A DNA stretch of 64,000 bases from Rhododendron vialii (taxonomy: Eukaryota; Streptophyta; Magnoliopsida; Ericales; Ericaceae). Both the position numbers and the translations under genes were made by a program. The notes beneath the pieces are model-generated. The model saw only the letters and a list, made by a program, of their open reading frames with translations, did no database searches and was not told the DNA's origin. The DNA lies in assembly GCF_030253575.1 (NCBI RefSeq), contig NC_080559.1:3804501-3868500 (forward strand), read 5' to 3'. Within the stretch, counting starts at the first letter, position 1, and each line of letters opens with the position of its first letter. Positions 20,401 to 32,280 of the stretch are shown here, piece by piece.

Positions 20401-21823
20401 TCAAACTACTGTCGGTTGTCGTTGGGTCTATACTGTCAAGTACCTTCCTAATGGCACTGTTGAGCGCCACAAAGCCCGTTTGGTTGCCAAAGGGTACACC
20501 CAGACTTATGGTGTTGATTTTTCAGAAACGTTCTCTCCCGTTGCCAAGCTTGGTTCTGTGCGCATTCTTATTTCTCTTGCTGCTAATCTTGGTTGGCCGT
20601 TGTTCCAACTCGACGTCAAAAATGCCTTTCTCCATGGCGATCTCCAGGAGGAAGTCTACATGGAGCAACCACCTGGGTTTGTTGCTCAGGGGGAGAATCA
20701 TAAGGTATGTCGTCTTCGCAAAGCACTCTATGGACTTAAGCAATCTCCTAGAGCGTGGTTCAGCAAGTTTAGTGATGCAGTTATGAAGTTTGGCATGTGT
20801 CGAAGTCAATCAGACCACTCTGTATTCTCCCTTATGTCGGCTCGAGGGAAAGTATTGCTCATTGTCTATGTAGATGACATTATTATTACTGGAGATGATC
20901 AAAAAGGGATTGATGAGCTAAAACAGTTCTTACATAGTCAGTTCCACACTAAAGACTTGGGTAAGCTGAGATATTTCTTAGGTATTGAGGTAGCGAGGTC
21001 CAAGGATGGGATCAGTCTATCCCAGAGGAAATATGTGTTGGATATTCTAGAGGAGACAGGTTTATTGGGAGCTAGATCTGTGGAGACTCCAATGGATCCT
21101 AATGTGAAACTCTGCATTGATCAGGGGGAGGTATTTCCTCGTCCAGACCAGTATCGTCGATTGGTTGGTAAGTTGAATTATCTTACCAATACACGTCCTG
21201 ATATCTCATTTGCTGTTAGTACCGTGAGTCAGTTTATGTGTGCTCCTTGTCTTCCACATTGGGAAGCTTGTATTCGCATTGTTAAGTACCTTAAGGCTCA
21301 TCCTGGACGCGGTTTGTTTTACCGTTCTAATGGTCATTTTCGTGTTGAGGCATTTACGGATGCAGATTGGGCAGGGTCACCTTCTGACAGGCGTTCAACA
21401 ACTGGTTATTGTACTTTCGTTGGTGGCAACCTAGTTACTTGGAAGAGTAAGAAGCAAACTGTTGTTGCAAGGTCTAGTGCAGAGGCTGAGTACCGTGCTA
21501 TGGCTCATACCACATGTGAGATTGTTTGGCTGAGATCCTTTCTTGAGGAGCTGGGATTTCAGATGCAATTACCCATTCCGTTGTATTGTGATAATCAGGC
21601 AGCAATTCACATTGCATCCAATCCGGTATTTCATGAGAGGACTAAGCATATTGAAGTTGATTGTCATTTGGTGCGCGAGAAGTTAGTTGGTGGTGTGATA
21701 GCTACTCCCTTTGTGTCTACAGGTGCTCAGTTAGCTGACGTGTTTACTAAGTCATTGTTCAAGCCCCGGTTAGAGTTGTTATGTAACAAGCTGGGACTTT
21801 GTGATATTTACTCTCCAGCTTGA
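17465..21823 (+). CDS. Copia gag-pol polyprotein, 1452 aa
   Basis: A single intact frame. N-terminal gag domain (LNGGNYVLWAKAVE near residue 53), an Arg/Gly-rich tract, then a CX2CX4HX4C zinc knuckle starting at C318. Protease active site DSGAT with D405. Integrase zinc finger H530, H535, C556, C559, then the catalytic triad D587, D650, E686. Reverse transcriptase with YVDD (D1137, D1138). RNase H with D1299 (TDADWAG) and E1340 (SSAEAEYRA). All key residues are present. A second methionine at residue 11 (MSEQKKDS, base 17495) is an equally good start. Cutting into Gag, PR, IN and RT is expected from the family. The stop is seven bases before the 3' LTR, so the purine tract lies directly after it. 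Confidence 0.95.
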   Translation: MIGASPLTGKMSEQKKDSDSGTVSSTSSTLVGSLSGGSWSRDRRPITSTPLNGGNYVLWAKAVEVYYMGQFEDSYLIDDAPATTDEPTYRAWKAIDARIRSELWNSMIEQVASTLMFCDTAKEVWTQAKELYSGVDNLRRTYDLHRSFFAITQGDDSFEDYYAKFRRICNELDICEPLSTDIQVMRRQRDRMRVTRFLSGASSNFGPVGNQILGTRDLPPLSEVFSRLRQSSSISAPTPDRSALTSAVSDSSVFSVSRGRARGSDSRFRGRGRDFGIHGRGSVGRTDTVIGGRGDRTFSRGGRTTGGGRGRGRGARLCTYCGGTNHWVDTCYELYGFPQAHQATVSEDTGQFAQSSTDSLVISADEYQRLLSFQNTTGSSAATLAQTGPSIACVASSSSSPWVIDSGATDHMTGTSVFLCDRQPVGRSSHVTLADGSTTAVTGLGSVPVSSSLTLTSVLHVPRFPFNLMSVSRLTKSLNCSVTFLPHGCVFQDLTTGRKIGGGIERGGLYYLTVSQPVALQTSESPYQQHCRLGHPSLKSLQRLVPSCRSINKLVCEVCEFSKHRRVSFYPRVERRALRPFQLVHSDIWGPIHVPSISGFQYYVIFVDDFSRITYLYLMKERFELKSVFKSFYMQIKNQFDTCIKTFRSDNAREYFHSTLSQFFDDHGIIHQSSCSRTPQQNGVAERKIRHLSEVMRALLFQMQVPKSYWSDAALTACYLVNRMPSTVLGGQVPHTVLFPDRPLHSLPPRVFGCTCYVHALDPDRSKLDPRSFRCIFLGYSHTQKGYRCYSPTLRRHFVCADVTFNESLPYYSAPITTNDLLTLESVLPMAIPIGTIPNRLQVYVRRSPAPTPPQPPAPTQPPYTEHSSPAEPSSPAPPSSPPSPDPPAPRYPTRENRHPPLKYGFSNCSRTSHPLSQVISYDHLSPSLRAFTTTVSSVFVPNTIQEALSRSEWRQAMEDEMSALHNNGTWELVTLPAGQTTVGCRWVYTVKYLPNGTVERHKARLVAKGYTQTYGVDFSETFSPVAKLGSVRILISLAANLGWPLFQLDVKNAFLHGDLQEEVYMEQPPGFVAQGENHKVCRLRKALYGLKQSPRAWFSKFSDAVMKFGMCRSQSDHSVFSLMSARGKVLLIVYVDDIIITGDDQKGIDELKQFLHSQFHTKDLGKLRYFLGIEVARSKDGISLSQRKYVLDILEETGLLGARSVETPMDPNVKLCIDQGEVFPRPDQYRRLVGKLNYLTNTRPDISFAVSTVSQFMCAPCLPHWEACIRIVKYLKAHPGRGLFYRSNGHFRVEAFTDADWAGSPSDRRSTTGYCTFVGGNLVTWKSKKQTVVARSSAEAEYRAMAHTTCEIVWLRSFLEELGFQMQLPIPLYCDNQAAIHIASNPVFHERTKHIEVDCHLVREKLVGGVIATPFVSTGAQLADVFTKSLFKPRLELLCNKLGLCDIYSPA

Positions 21824-21830
21824 AGGGGAG
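21824..21830 (+). promoter_or_regulatory. Polypurine tract
   Basis: AGGGGAG lies between the polyprotein stop codon and the 3' LTR, the usual plus-strand primer position. Confidence 0.8.
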
Positions 21831-21979
21831 TGTTAGAGTATTGTCAGGCTTATGTTAGTCCCACATTGGTTAGTTATCTCATTGTAATGAGTATCTCATA
21901 ATATAAATAAAGTCTTTGTGTGTTAGGGTAACTTAACAACCCTAAACACTTTTCTCATTTCTCTCTCTTTCTAACAACA
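21831..21979 (+). repeat. 3' LTR of copia element
   Basis: 149 bp, same sequence as the 5' LTR by base-by-base reading, followed by the target duplication ATTCA. Confidence 0.93.
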
Positions 21980-21984
21980 ATTCA

Positions 21985-24120
21985 GAATGTTTGCAAGTTG
22001 TTTAATAGGGAGGCTTGCGTCATTCCCTTTGTTATCAATTCGTAAAGTGGGTTGTGTACAAATTTAGGAGCATTGTCTTTGCCAACTTATAAATTCCTTG
22101 AGATCAACTGTTTTTTCAAATTAGGTTAGAAGCAACGAAATCAGTTTTACCCACTAATTACCTGATATATGCAGGTTGGAAAGAAGATATATATCCAATG
22201 ATTAGTCAAACCAAGCTCCTTGTTACCGTTCTCATGAAAGAACCCTTACTTTGCAATTATGTTAGACCCTGTGCAGAGCAACTCTTTTTCTTTACAACTC
22301 GGTACCGGTCCAAAAAACTGACTAATTCGTGGACTAATTGTTAGTGCACTAGAGGGGCCCAACTATAATCGGGGAAAAATCCCGGTTGAATTGACCCAAA
22401 CAGAAATTAATAGTAGCATACACGAAAAAACCTATCTTTGCAAAATGCAATTATCTTAGACCCCATAAAATGGCTCCAACTCCTGTGAGTTGCGTTTGTG
22501 TTTTGGTGAGGGTTGTGTTTGGTGGTCTGTTTCTCTAGTTTTCTTGGTGTCTTGTCCAGGGGTAAGTTTGGGTAGTTGGTGCAGTGTCTTTTTGTCCTAT
22601 TGAAGCTGCTTGCTCTAGTATGCTATGATGGTGCTCAACTGGTGCTGGCAAGCTTCGGTGTAGTTCAGCAAGCTATCTTGGTTGCTTTCTTGTTGGTGCT
22701 TTGGGGGATCTTTGCTATCTATTCTGAGGCCAAAGATTTCGTATCTCCTGGTGTCTTTATAAGTCATGTGATGTTGCTGCTGCTGCTGCTCTATTTTACA
22801 TGTTCTGTTGCTGTGGTTTTCGATTGTTGTGATACACTACTAGTCATGCTATTTGCAGCCGCTCTATGTTGATGTTTGGCCAATTACACTGCTCAATCTG
22901 CTATATGTTCATGCTTCTGCTACGTTCATGTTGTGGCCTCAATCCTGGGCTACTTCATTTGGCTCAGTTGATGCCTCTATTATCGGGGCATCACTCTCGC
23001 TCTTGGAGCTCAGACGCTGCTGTTATTCCTGATCCCCAAGTGTTTCTCCCCTTCTTTTGGAAGTGCTACTCAAAGGGCTCAGTTTTGGTCTCATCCACAC
23101 ATTATACCTTTACTTTTTGGTGTTGGAACATATTGCTCATGGAGTTGATTTATGAGGCAACTATGTTTATTATTTTTCTTTGGTTGGTCAAGGATTATGG
23201 AGTTGTATTAAATTGATTCTTTGCATGTACCCAAGGCAATAAAACCATTTTGATTTACTTATTAATTCTCACTTTTCAGGTGGAACATTTACAGGAGTCT
23301 GAATTCAAATGTTGATTGCAGCCAACATGTGAGAGAAATTGACACTGATTTTACTTTATTAGTCTTGCGTTACAAGAAGAACATGGATGAAGCTGGGATT
23401 ATGCCCGGGAAAATTATAGAAACTATATTCCAACTCAAAAGTTTATGCTGCTAGGTGTTGAGATTTCAAGTGATCGTTCATCTCACGTCCGACCAATACT
23501 GAACATGTATTCTTCAGCATCTCCCTCAGTCCCATAGCCAAGAGCTAGGCTATTACTGGAGCAACTTCATGGGCAATCAATGATGGGTCCACAACATACC
23601 ACTTTAGATTGAAATCCAGATCTCCATTCCATATTATGAACCAGAGGATCCAATTTCTACTCTGTTGTGGTCGGCGGATGAGGAGATCAGATGTTGGAAA
23701 GGTGCAGTCGACAAATTAAACTTTAATAGAACAGCATTTTATCGGCTTTTACATCTATGTCACATGCCATCGAGTGGCTAAAAATTTGATTTTGGAGCTC
23801 AAGATCGGCTGCACTAACATGTGGAAAAATAGAAGAAGAAAAAAAAAAAGAGCTCTTGCCAGATGCTCAGACAAAAAGGAAAGGATCCAATTTGAGTAGT
23901 CGATCAATTGGTTAAAATGGTAGCTAATTAGATCTAAACTCCAAAGCTCAAAAAAGGCTAGCCACAAAAAATCATTGGACGAGATAGAACTGCAATGGTG
24001 TTTTTTTTATCTGACGAACAAGATCATACCATTATATATAAAAATTACAAGCATAGTAGTAAAGCCACTCTAGAAACGTCATGAGCAGGCTTAACATCCG
24101 GTCTTACTTAATAGTAGTTC
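21985..24120. other. Intergenic downstream of copia, possible LINE 3' debris
   Basis: Bases 22480-23260 are T/G-rich with CTGCTG runs and open but meaningless frames, like plant LINE 3' regions, though I cannot prove this. No catalytic exons of the peptidase pseudogene are recognisable here. Confidence 0.3.
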
Positions 24121-25080
24121 TTACAAATTTAGAAAAAGAAAAGAGAAGATGGAAATCAAAAACTGCATTTGAAGGTTAGAACTAGCTTTATTTGGCTTGT
24201 TTAGACCTTGAACAAAAACCAGGCAATCAGTGTGAATGCTCACTGCTTCAATCCCATTGTTGATGGCCCATTCCAGCACTTGCAACCCTGGCGTGATTTG
24301 CGCCAAAGCTGCTGAAGATGCTGGAATAACGTCAACTTGTTGCTTCAGATTAGTTCCCCCTTTTCCCCCAAGCAGCGCTGCGGCAGCGCCACTCATAAAA
24401 TCAGAATTCCATGCCCCATTCGTCACAAAAATACAAGGACTCAGCCGTTCCTCTTCTACATTTTGCTTCAAAAACGTAAAGCAACCACTTTTAGCAGTCA
24501 TAGTAATAGCTCCTCGAATCTGCAAACAAACTCTAACCTTTCCACATTCAACATCTTCGGCTTGAGCTCGAGACTAGTTCACAAACCTGCAAAAAAGGAG
24601 CTAAAGCATCATCAACTTTACAGCAGTCCCCTCGAAAAAGCACACTTCACGCATACACCAAATAATTCACATTAAACATACTGAGTCCCAGAATACTTCT
24701 TTGCTCGGCGCCTCCTTGATCCAACCTGCAACCCACATCAAGATTAAAGCCCAGAAGGCGAAGCTCTCCATTATCTTTTGGAGAAAGAACATAGGGAGAA
24801 CAAATGTTTTATGGTCCCCAACGCACTCCCACACATCGGACATTCTGGCGTGACCTCCATTTTCCTTCTCAACAAAGCAATCCTTAATAGCGAGGATATG
24901 ATGGATGACCTTCTGAATGAATAATTGAAGCTTGCGTGGAAGCCCAAAACCCAAAACCTTTCCATAAAAAGTCAAACTTGACCCTGCTCCTCTCTTAGAA
25001 CAAGCACATGCTTCTCAAAAAAACTGCAGCAAGTAAGCTGATTTTAACAGTGAAAACACCATCCTTGGTATGCTCCCATG
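24121..25080 (-). pseudogene. LINE (non-LTR retrotransposon) 3' fragment
   Basis: Reading on the minus strand: a segment ending LLKSAYLLQFF, then a reverse-transcriptase zinc-binding region (PRKLQLFIQKV, then after a frameshift CPMCGSALGTIKHLFSLC), then an RNase H-like domain (TNGAWN, AALAQITPGLQVLEWA, HTDCLVFVQGL). This order is the C-terminal half of plant LINE ORF2. RNase H catalytic positions are changed (N for D in TNGAWN; the usual Glu before ALA is missing) and frames are broken, so it is a dead remnant. Confidence 0.6.
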
Positions 25081-27085
25081 CAAGTTCAAACTCAACATCT
25101 CTTTGTTCGAGGTATATACAGGTACAAAATCTACTGCGCCACCTCCTCTGGAAACAGAACTGAAATCAGTGGGCTCTCCTCCACTGACGAGTCTGAGCAT
25201 TAAACATATTTGCCGGCTTGAAAAAAGAAAAACATAAAAAGATATCCTCACTTCGCGCTACCTGTCAATACGAACTGGTTAACATGTCCATGTAGAAGTC
25301 ATTAATCATTAACTCCGAATTGAACAACAGTTGCTCAAGTCTATGCAGCTTGCAATAACTACAAAGATTGAATCACAGAAGTACATCACATAAAAAAAAA
25401 GGGTCATTTTGTGCGTACGTGGATCCTAGCAAGAACTAAGATGGTGTACACAAATGGAAAAGTAATGCAGTCCCATGACGAATACCAATACGAAAAAATA
25501 TGTACTTCATGAATGCTTTGAAAACATGAGATAAACTTGATGTGTGCGCGGTGTGCCCGGCATTATTGAACGAACTCGACCTGTTTAGCTTTTCATAAAT
25601 TCTCACCCCGCGTAGTGTCGTGTGTCTTGTTCGTGTCTTTTCATCTCATGTTCTTATAAGAATTCTCTCAACTCTAACTCGACCTGTTTAGCTTTTCATG
25701 TTATCGTGTCATGTCATATTCGTGTTCCGTGTCAAAAATAGCTGATCTTAACCCGCTAATTTGGTGTCGACTTCGTGTCATGCTCTCGTGTCATGTTGGA
25801 ATTCTCACCCCCTACAAATTTGGACGATGGGGTATTACATATCAAAAAGCAATTGTGACGACAGCATTGCTCCCGCTCTCAAGCCTCAGCTCGTCAGCCG
25901 TTTGACCACCACCGTGAACCACACCAACCTCCGCCGAACCAGGTCTCTTTCTAAAGCATTTCCCCTCCTCCAAAAGCAAACTATCATCTCTTCTCAAATC
26001 AAACCCCGTTCCGCTAAGGTTTTTAGTTTTTAAATATTTATTTTTTCGTTTTATGAGACAAATCATTTTCATTCAATACATAACTTTAATTAAAAAAATA
26101 ATTAATATTTATTTTAGTTAACGGAACGGGCCTTCATAACGTAATCCGAAGTAAGAATTTCATTTGTTTAAGCTTGTTCACCAGAATTCATGATCTGATG
26201 ATTATTAACTTCCAAGAATATAGTAGTATTTGTTGGTATATTATTATATCGTTTCCCCCAATCCTGAGTTACCCTTCCAGAGAATTCTACTTTTATGATT
26301 TTGATTTTCATGGTCTCCATTCAACGTTACGAGACACACTCAAAGCAATGGACCCTTTTTTTCTTGGAATCTCTGGAGATCGTTGGTCACTCACACACAC
26401 AGGACAGGAAGCAAGAGTCAACTCGGTGCAGGAACGCCTACTCCACGGAGACAATACGCTTTCATTATACACAAGATTGATGAGAAAGTTGAAAGCTCGT
26501 AGTTTAATTGTGCAGAAAACTAATATGAAATTGAGATTGGCACAAAATCTGGTGTTTTTTGGGAAATTTTTTGAGAGAAAACTAATCCTAGAGGAAGAAT
26601 AGAGAGGCGGGTCTCACGACTTTCTTGCTAACTGAATACATAAAAAATGCAGAATAGTCAGGCATTCTCATACTTTCCAAGCGCAGCAAGGGGCAAGATG
26701 AGCTTACAACTGATGTTCATTTTGGAAAAGTCAGGCATTCTCATACACTAGAAAGTACAAAACTGATTCAAACCATTTCTTCAGTTTCTGTCAGTCCATT
26801 TTTCTCATAAAGAACAAAAACCGGCAGCAGTGATGAAATCGAACAAATGTGGAGCCAATCCTACAAGGAAAAATTGCAAGTTGATTGGACCCAATGCAAG
26901 CTCTACGATCAACCTTTCTCCACTCGACACTAGAGTTGGAATTCCAGCTGCACAAGCTACTCCATGTACTCAGGGATTCCCGATTGGATTCCTCGGCCAA
27001 AATTAGAACGTATGGTTCAGCTCAATCATGTAATGCAGTGGCCAGCATTATCAAATCTTCCAACTCTTAAGGTTCAGAAGGCAAT
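25081..27085. other. Intergenic, no gene recognised
   Basis: Bases 25540-25800 repeat phrases such as CGACCTGTTTAGCTTTTCAT (twice) and TCGTGTCATG, a low-order repeat. ORFs at 26174-26602 and 26885-27070 have no family features. The right end is the probable 3'UTR of PRP4. Confidence 0.35.
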
Positions 27086-30000
27086 CTAGTCGATTTCCAT
27101 GTCTTTCTCCTTACCACTGTTTCTGCTTGACCAAAGTTTGATGGTCCGATCACTCGTCACAGTTGCAATATGCTGTCCATCTGCCACCAACAAGAGGGAT
27201 AACAATCATGAATACTGATAACCAATATAGTCGGTAACAAAAGCATGAAGCTTCGGAATGTTAGCACATTACATTACCATATTCCACTTCGGCACAAAAT
27301 TACTTCAGATTTCTTCTCTTTTTTTTAATGGAAATACGGAGATTTCAGAAGTCATAAAATGGAACTACAAGAAAGCCTATTGAATCAGATATACAGGATG
27401 GACAACATGGGTAAAGTACTCACTGATCAAAATCACTATCACCGCTTAGTGCTATCGCAGTATCGCTTATGATACATCTGTTATGGCACGAATCTAATTT
27501 CTTTTGAGTTGTGTAGTGCAGTTTCGGTGTTTGAAGAGTACCATCCTAGAAAAGACGAAGGCATCCTTGGAAAAGATGTTTTCTTGCAAGGCCCAACCAT
27601 TGTCATGACAAAGCTCAACTAACTGAGGATCAGCTGCTGATAGTTAACACAAACCACCCTACAAGTTTTGTTGTTTTTGTATTAAATTTTCACTCAAAAT
27701 AACAAGAAAGCTTTTTATTCCTTTTGCAAACCCTTAGCTTATTATCAGAAAACGTTTGAAGGCAATGCTGGCCCAAACCTTGTCACCTACACCGTGAGCA
27801 TTTAGTAACATGCCAATCTGGTGTTAAATATTTAAAATCTAGAACGCAATAAGCATTGTTTTTCCTAAAGGTAATCTTAGACTTTCCAAATTTCAACCAA
27901 AAAAATAGCTACAGTTATCAAGTTTTTCAAATTGTCTGCAATTTTGCATTTAACAAGTACTGAGCTCCATTCAGTCAAATCCCAAGATATTTTGCCCTTC
28001 ATATTTTGCCCAATGTTTTCGCGATTTGAATCACCCTGAATTTTAAATTTTATCTACAAGCCTAATAGAAAAGTTGAACAACTCATCGATTTTTTTCTTT
28101 CAACTTCATTCAGACTTATCAATACCCAACTTTTGGACACAAACGTACTAACTGTATTGGCAGATCCAAAAACTTGCAAATACCTATCAAGTCCATGTCA
28201 AAAAATTTGGCCTGATGGACTACAAGGTCGATACAGTTCATCGAATGTGTAGAGACACACACCTACGTTATTTGATCAAGTTCTTAGCCTCAGCATACTT
28301 CAAAAATAAAAAACTAAAAGGTTCAAATAGGCACACCATTTCTTAAGCACACATCTCAAATAGGCACATATACCAAGACAAATTGCAACATTAGTATGCT
28401 CTAAAGCATGCAACGTAGTATTCTATCTAAACAAAATGCTTTAAGCTATGCCTGAAACAGTGAAACTGCTTCTAGAAGAGCTATACATAACTATTGAAAC
28501 TGCAAGCCAAATGATGTATGGTAGGGCAAACATTAAATGTTCTCAGTTTCCGAAAAAACAGAGAGGAGAGAAATTAGACAAGACTGAGAATTTGCTTTTT
28601 TGGAGATAAAAGAAACTCACCTCCTGCAATATCCAGAGATGTAACTCGTCCTTCATGACCAGATAATGTCTGGACAGGCTTGAAATCTCTAGATGACCAA
28701 ACCTGACGCAGAAAGTCCAAGTATTTAGAACATGAAGAACTAATAGCTCAAAGATATGTAATCACAAATTGACCCAAAAAAAAATTTACCTTGGCTGTCA
28801 TATCAAATGAGGCAGAAACCAAAAAGTATCCCTCTTCAGGCTCAAATTTGACTTGAGAGAGAGAATTTGAGTGTGCTGGTATTACGTACAATGCCTTTCT
28901 TTTCCTCAAGTCCCAAATTCGGCAAGTATTATCTTCACCACCTGTGGCTAAATGATAGCCATTGGGAGAAAAACTGATACCAAAAACCTGAGAGAGAATG
29001 GGTAATCGTAAGTCTGCGAGTCAACATATAGAGTTTACACAACCAAAAAATGAAAACAATAATAATAACATCAAGAATACAGAAAAGAAAAAGAATAGCA
29101 CCACCCACGAAGCACACCACCACAATGACAGCAACATCAAAAGAAAGAAGGGGAAACAAAATGAAACTATCACGATTAATTGAAGAACAAAGAAACTACG
29201 TAGAGGTTTGACAGTTTTATCTCACCGATTTAACATGGCCTTCCAAGGCGAGAATACTTTTTCCAGAACGAAGGTCCCATACACGAGCAAGTGCATCTAG
29301 ACCACAAGACGCAGCTAAAGATCCATCACGGTGAAAGGTTAATCCATACACACTTCGACTATGACCTTCTTGGAGAAGCAATTCCTCGCCAGTATCTATA
29401 TCCCATAATCTCCAAGTTTTGTCAAAGCTAGTTGTTCCCAAGTACTTCCCTGATGGATGGAAGGCAATTCTACCTAGACGATCCAAATGGCCCTCGAATG
29501 TCTTCAGGAGAGACCCTTCCGTATTCCAAAGCCTTGCAGTCCGGTCAGCAGAGGCAGTTGCAATGTAATTGTCCACGGGAGAAAAAGCAACATCAGTTAA
29601 ACGTTCTGTGTGCCCTTTTAAGGTAGAAACCTTCTCCACCTGAGGCATGCTCCATAATTTGGCAACTCCGCTAGAAGCGCTGCGTAGAGGAAGAAAAGCA
29701 GACAATTAAAGGGTTATCTAAAACTCAAAGGGAAAAAAGGACTCTTTAATGGGACAATGGAGGAACTGAAGAAGTTCAGTGTAACACTACCACTCCAGAG
29801 ACTAAAATGTTAATCCCCTTCACACTACCAGAAAAAGAGTCCTATATTCAGTTACAATAGTGGCTACAACCTCGTAAACATTAAATAAGGCTGCTTGATT
29901 GTCAGAAAAAACTAATTTTGACCCAAAAAGGCCAACTGTATGTTAAGTCAACAATTGTCCAGAAAGATTCAATTGATAGGAAACGGGCCCAACAATGTAT

Positions 30001-31177
30001 ATCAACCTATACAACACACTCCCTCGAGTGCAACCCTGTTTTGCAGGTGGAGATGTAAACATCCGTACATAGAATGGAAAAAATCCAAAGGGGAGATACA
30101 TAATACAAACAGGAAAAAGATGCAGACAGAGATACTTGAATTAAGCTCTGGTCCCATGTCAAGTCACGAACTGTTCTAAAAAAATGTGCCGACAACATCC
30201 AACATTATGTCATTATTAGCATAAAACATATCATGCATAAACAGATAAATTACACTAAATACCACATAAGATGCTGCTCTAGGTAAATGGGAAGCCAGTG
30301 AGAGAAATTACCATGTCGCAAGCATATTTCCATCATGCGAAAAAGAACATCCTGAAAGCGGCCTGTCATCTCCTATTTCACTGCAATATAAAACCAAGCT
30401 CCCAGCTTGCTTCAAAGCCCAATCTATCTCTGCATCCAAATCCTCATCCGGGTCATCCCTTTTCCTTCTTGCACGTTGAAGCCGCAAAGCTGCCCTCGGA
30501 AGAGAATACTTTGCAATCTCTACTCGGGCCTGCAAAAGTGCTTTAGACCCTTCAGTGTAAAATGGGTACTGAATGTCTTCTTCAGCTTCGTCCTTTGTCG
30601 CAGAAGCTGCAGCCTCTTCATCCTCGTGAGCTTTCATGAGCCTCTCTAATTGCCCTTCAGCATCCAGTTTTGCCAGGAGCATCCTCAAGCGGTCCCGCCT
30701 TTCCATCTCCCTTTCTCCAAAAAGGGTTATGGGTTCACTAAGGCGACGTAGACGGGCCCGCACAGCCATGTCATTTGTAGGAACAGCTAGGGCAGCAGCA
30801 CGCCGCTTTATCAGTAATTCTTGCATCATCTTTTCTTGCCTCTCTCTGATTTGTCTGCTCTGTTCTGAAACTTCGTATTCTGCAGTAGACGGAGTGGGGC
30901 CTGAACCATCATTGTCAGAGTCTGAGTCACTGGGACTGACCTCACCATTCTGCTGCGCTTGGGGTTGCCTAACGACAGGCGGGAGAGGAGCCAATTGAGG
31001 GGTGATTGAGGGAAGCTGTGTGGGTATTGGAGGAACAGGAGAGCCAAGTGGAGGTCCAATAATTGGAACTGGTTGAATTGGAACCGGACCGGTTGCAACT
31101 ACAGTTTGGCCATCAATGACTGCAGCGGAAGGTTCCATAACTGAAGTTGAAACGGAATTATCATCGTCCACGTCCAT
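27086..31177 (-). CDS. PRP4: U4/U6 snRNP protein PRP4 (WD40 splicing factor)
   Basis: Five coding exons: 31177-30312, 29679-29226, 28987-28790, 28702-28621, 27180-27086; 564 aa, close to the Arabidopsis orthologue (LIS/EMB2776, about 554 aa). The first 120 residues are Pro- and Ser-rich with an acidic patch. The SFM/PRP4 motif follows (VPTNDMAVRARLRRL, then EPITLFGERE). The rest is WD40 repeats: SFSHDGNMLAT, LKGHTERLTDVAFSP, FEGHLDRLGRIAFHP, EGHSRSVYGLTFH, LEGHVKS, GYHLATGGEDNTCRIWD, LSGHEGRVTSLD and the final TVTSDRTIKLW. PRP4 is a core U4/U6 di-snRNP component needed for spliceosome assembly; Arabidopsis mutants are affected in gametic cell fate. A 5'UTR intron (about 31183-32059) precedes the ATG. 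Confidence 0.93.
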
Positions 31178-32280
31178 GATTCCTGACCAACGGAAAATAT
31201 AAATTAAACAAGATCAAAACACCAGATCTTCAAATGGGAAACAGAACTTTAAACTAAACAAGTAGAAATAAAACAAATTCGAGCCTGCGAGATCCGGATA
31301 TTTTCTCCGGTCTAAAATCTGATATATTGCCAATCATCATGAAACCCAAGAGAGAGAACTCAGATCTCATGAGCGATACTAACAATAGTAAGCACCTAGA
31401 GTCCTGACTCAAATCTACACTCAAATTTTAATGCAAAACCTCACAAAACCCCCTCCACACACTGACTCAGACCTATATCAAAATTAGTTTCACTCAAATC
31501 TTCATTCAGATAAAGGAAGACTCAAATTTTTGAAGGTCCTTTTGTGCCTTCGAACTTTACAAGCATCTCCACTCCTTAATAACAACCCAAATAAAACTCA
31601 GATTTGAGTTAAAAAGTCCTTAAAAAAACGCATTCGACTCCTTTACTAAAACCTAAATCAAGTTTTAGTCAAACCCAAATCTATCCTCCACCTTTCTTAG
31701 GTTTTTATATTCAACTACGCAGCTAATGAAGATTTCAATCAAATTCAACCTTAAATTTAAGAAAGTTCATCGTGTGCTTCATATCAAATAAAGTTTTCAG
31801 TAAAAATTTGAGTCAAGGATTGGAGATCGTCTTAACAACGCTTTCAGTTAAATTAATCCTAAGATTTTGAGTTATCTCAATACTCAATAGAGTGCTTCAT
31901 ATTAAATGAAGCTCTTACATGAAAAGCATGGAGTCTGGAGATGGCCTAAGAAGTTACAAAGCAAACTTTATAGCCAACTCAAGTAAGCCATTAAACCACT
32001 AAGGATGTATAAGACAGCTTAAATGACTCTCTGCATGAAGGCACACATCGAAATCATACCAGACTTGGATGCATCGGCATCCAAAGAAGAAAAAACTAGA
32101 CCAATGGTAGAGGCTATCGCGAAAACCCTAATTCCATAATAGGTGAATATCTGCCCAGAACACGAAGAGGGCGAGGGTATAGAGAACAGGGTACCTTAAC
32201 AGCTTGAGTTGGAATATATCTATCCGTATTACCAGCAAACCAATAGACCAATAGTTTCTAGTACTCAAATCTTTATATAG
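31178..32280 (-). promoter_or_regulatory. PRP4 5'UTR with intron, and TATA box
   Basis: CTATATAAAG on the minus strand (32280-32271) is a good TATA box. About 200 bases downstream a leader exon ends CAAGTCTG before GTATGATTT (at 32060), and the acceptor GGTCAG lies five bases before the ATG. The leader intron is about 875 bp. Confidence 0.6.

Larger units (their letters stand above)
16591..21984 (+). mobile_element. Complete Ty1/copia LTR retrotransposon
   Basis: Two 149-bp LTRs (16596-16744 and 21831-21979) begin TGTTAGAG, end CTAACAACA and read identical by eye. ATTCA lies directly outside both (16591-16595 and 21980-21984). A primer-binding site (TGGTATCAGAGC, complementary to initiator Met tRNA) begins at 16745, and a purine tract (AGGGGAG) lies at 21824-21830. 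Between them is a single open frame with gag, protease, integrase, reverse transcriptase and RNase H, in copia order. Identical LTRs plus an unbroken frame imply a recent insertion and possible autonomy. Confidence 0.95.

Noticed and set aside
22576-23216. Two long plus ORFs rich in Leu, Phe and Cys
   Set aside because: Low-complexity CTG/T-rich sequence; reads like repeat 3' debris rather than membrane proteins.
23280-23460. Possible C-terminal exon of the CtpA pseudogene
   Set aside because: A DEAGIMPG string resembles the family's end only weakly and the neighbours do not match.
26174-26602. 142-aa plus ORF upstream of PRP4 3' end
   Set aside because: No recognisable domain, overlapping ORFs in another frame look equally plausible, no splice or promoter signals.
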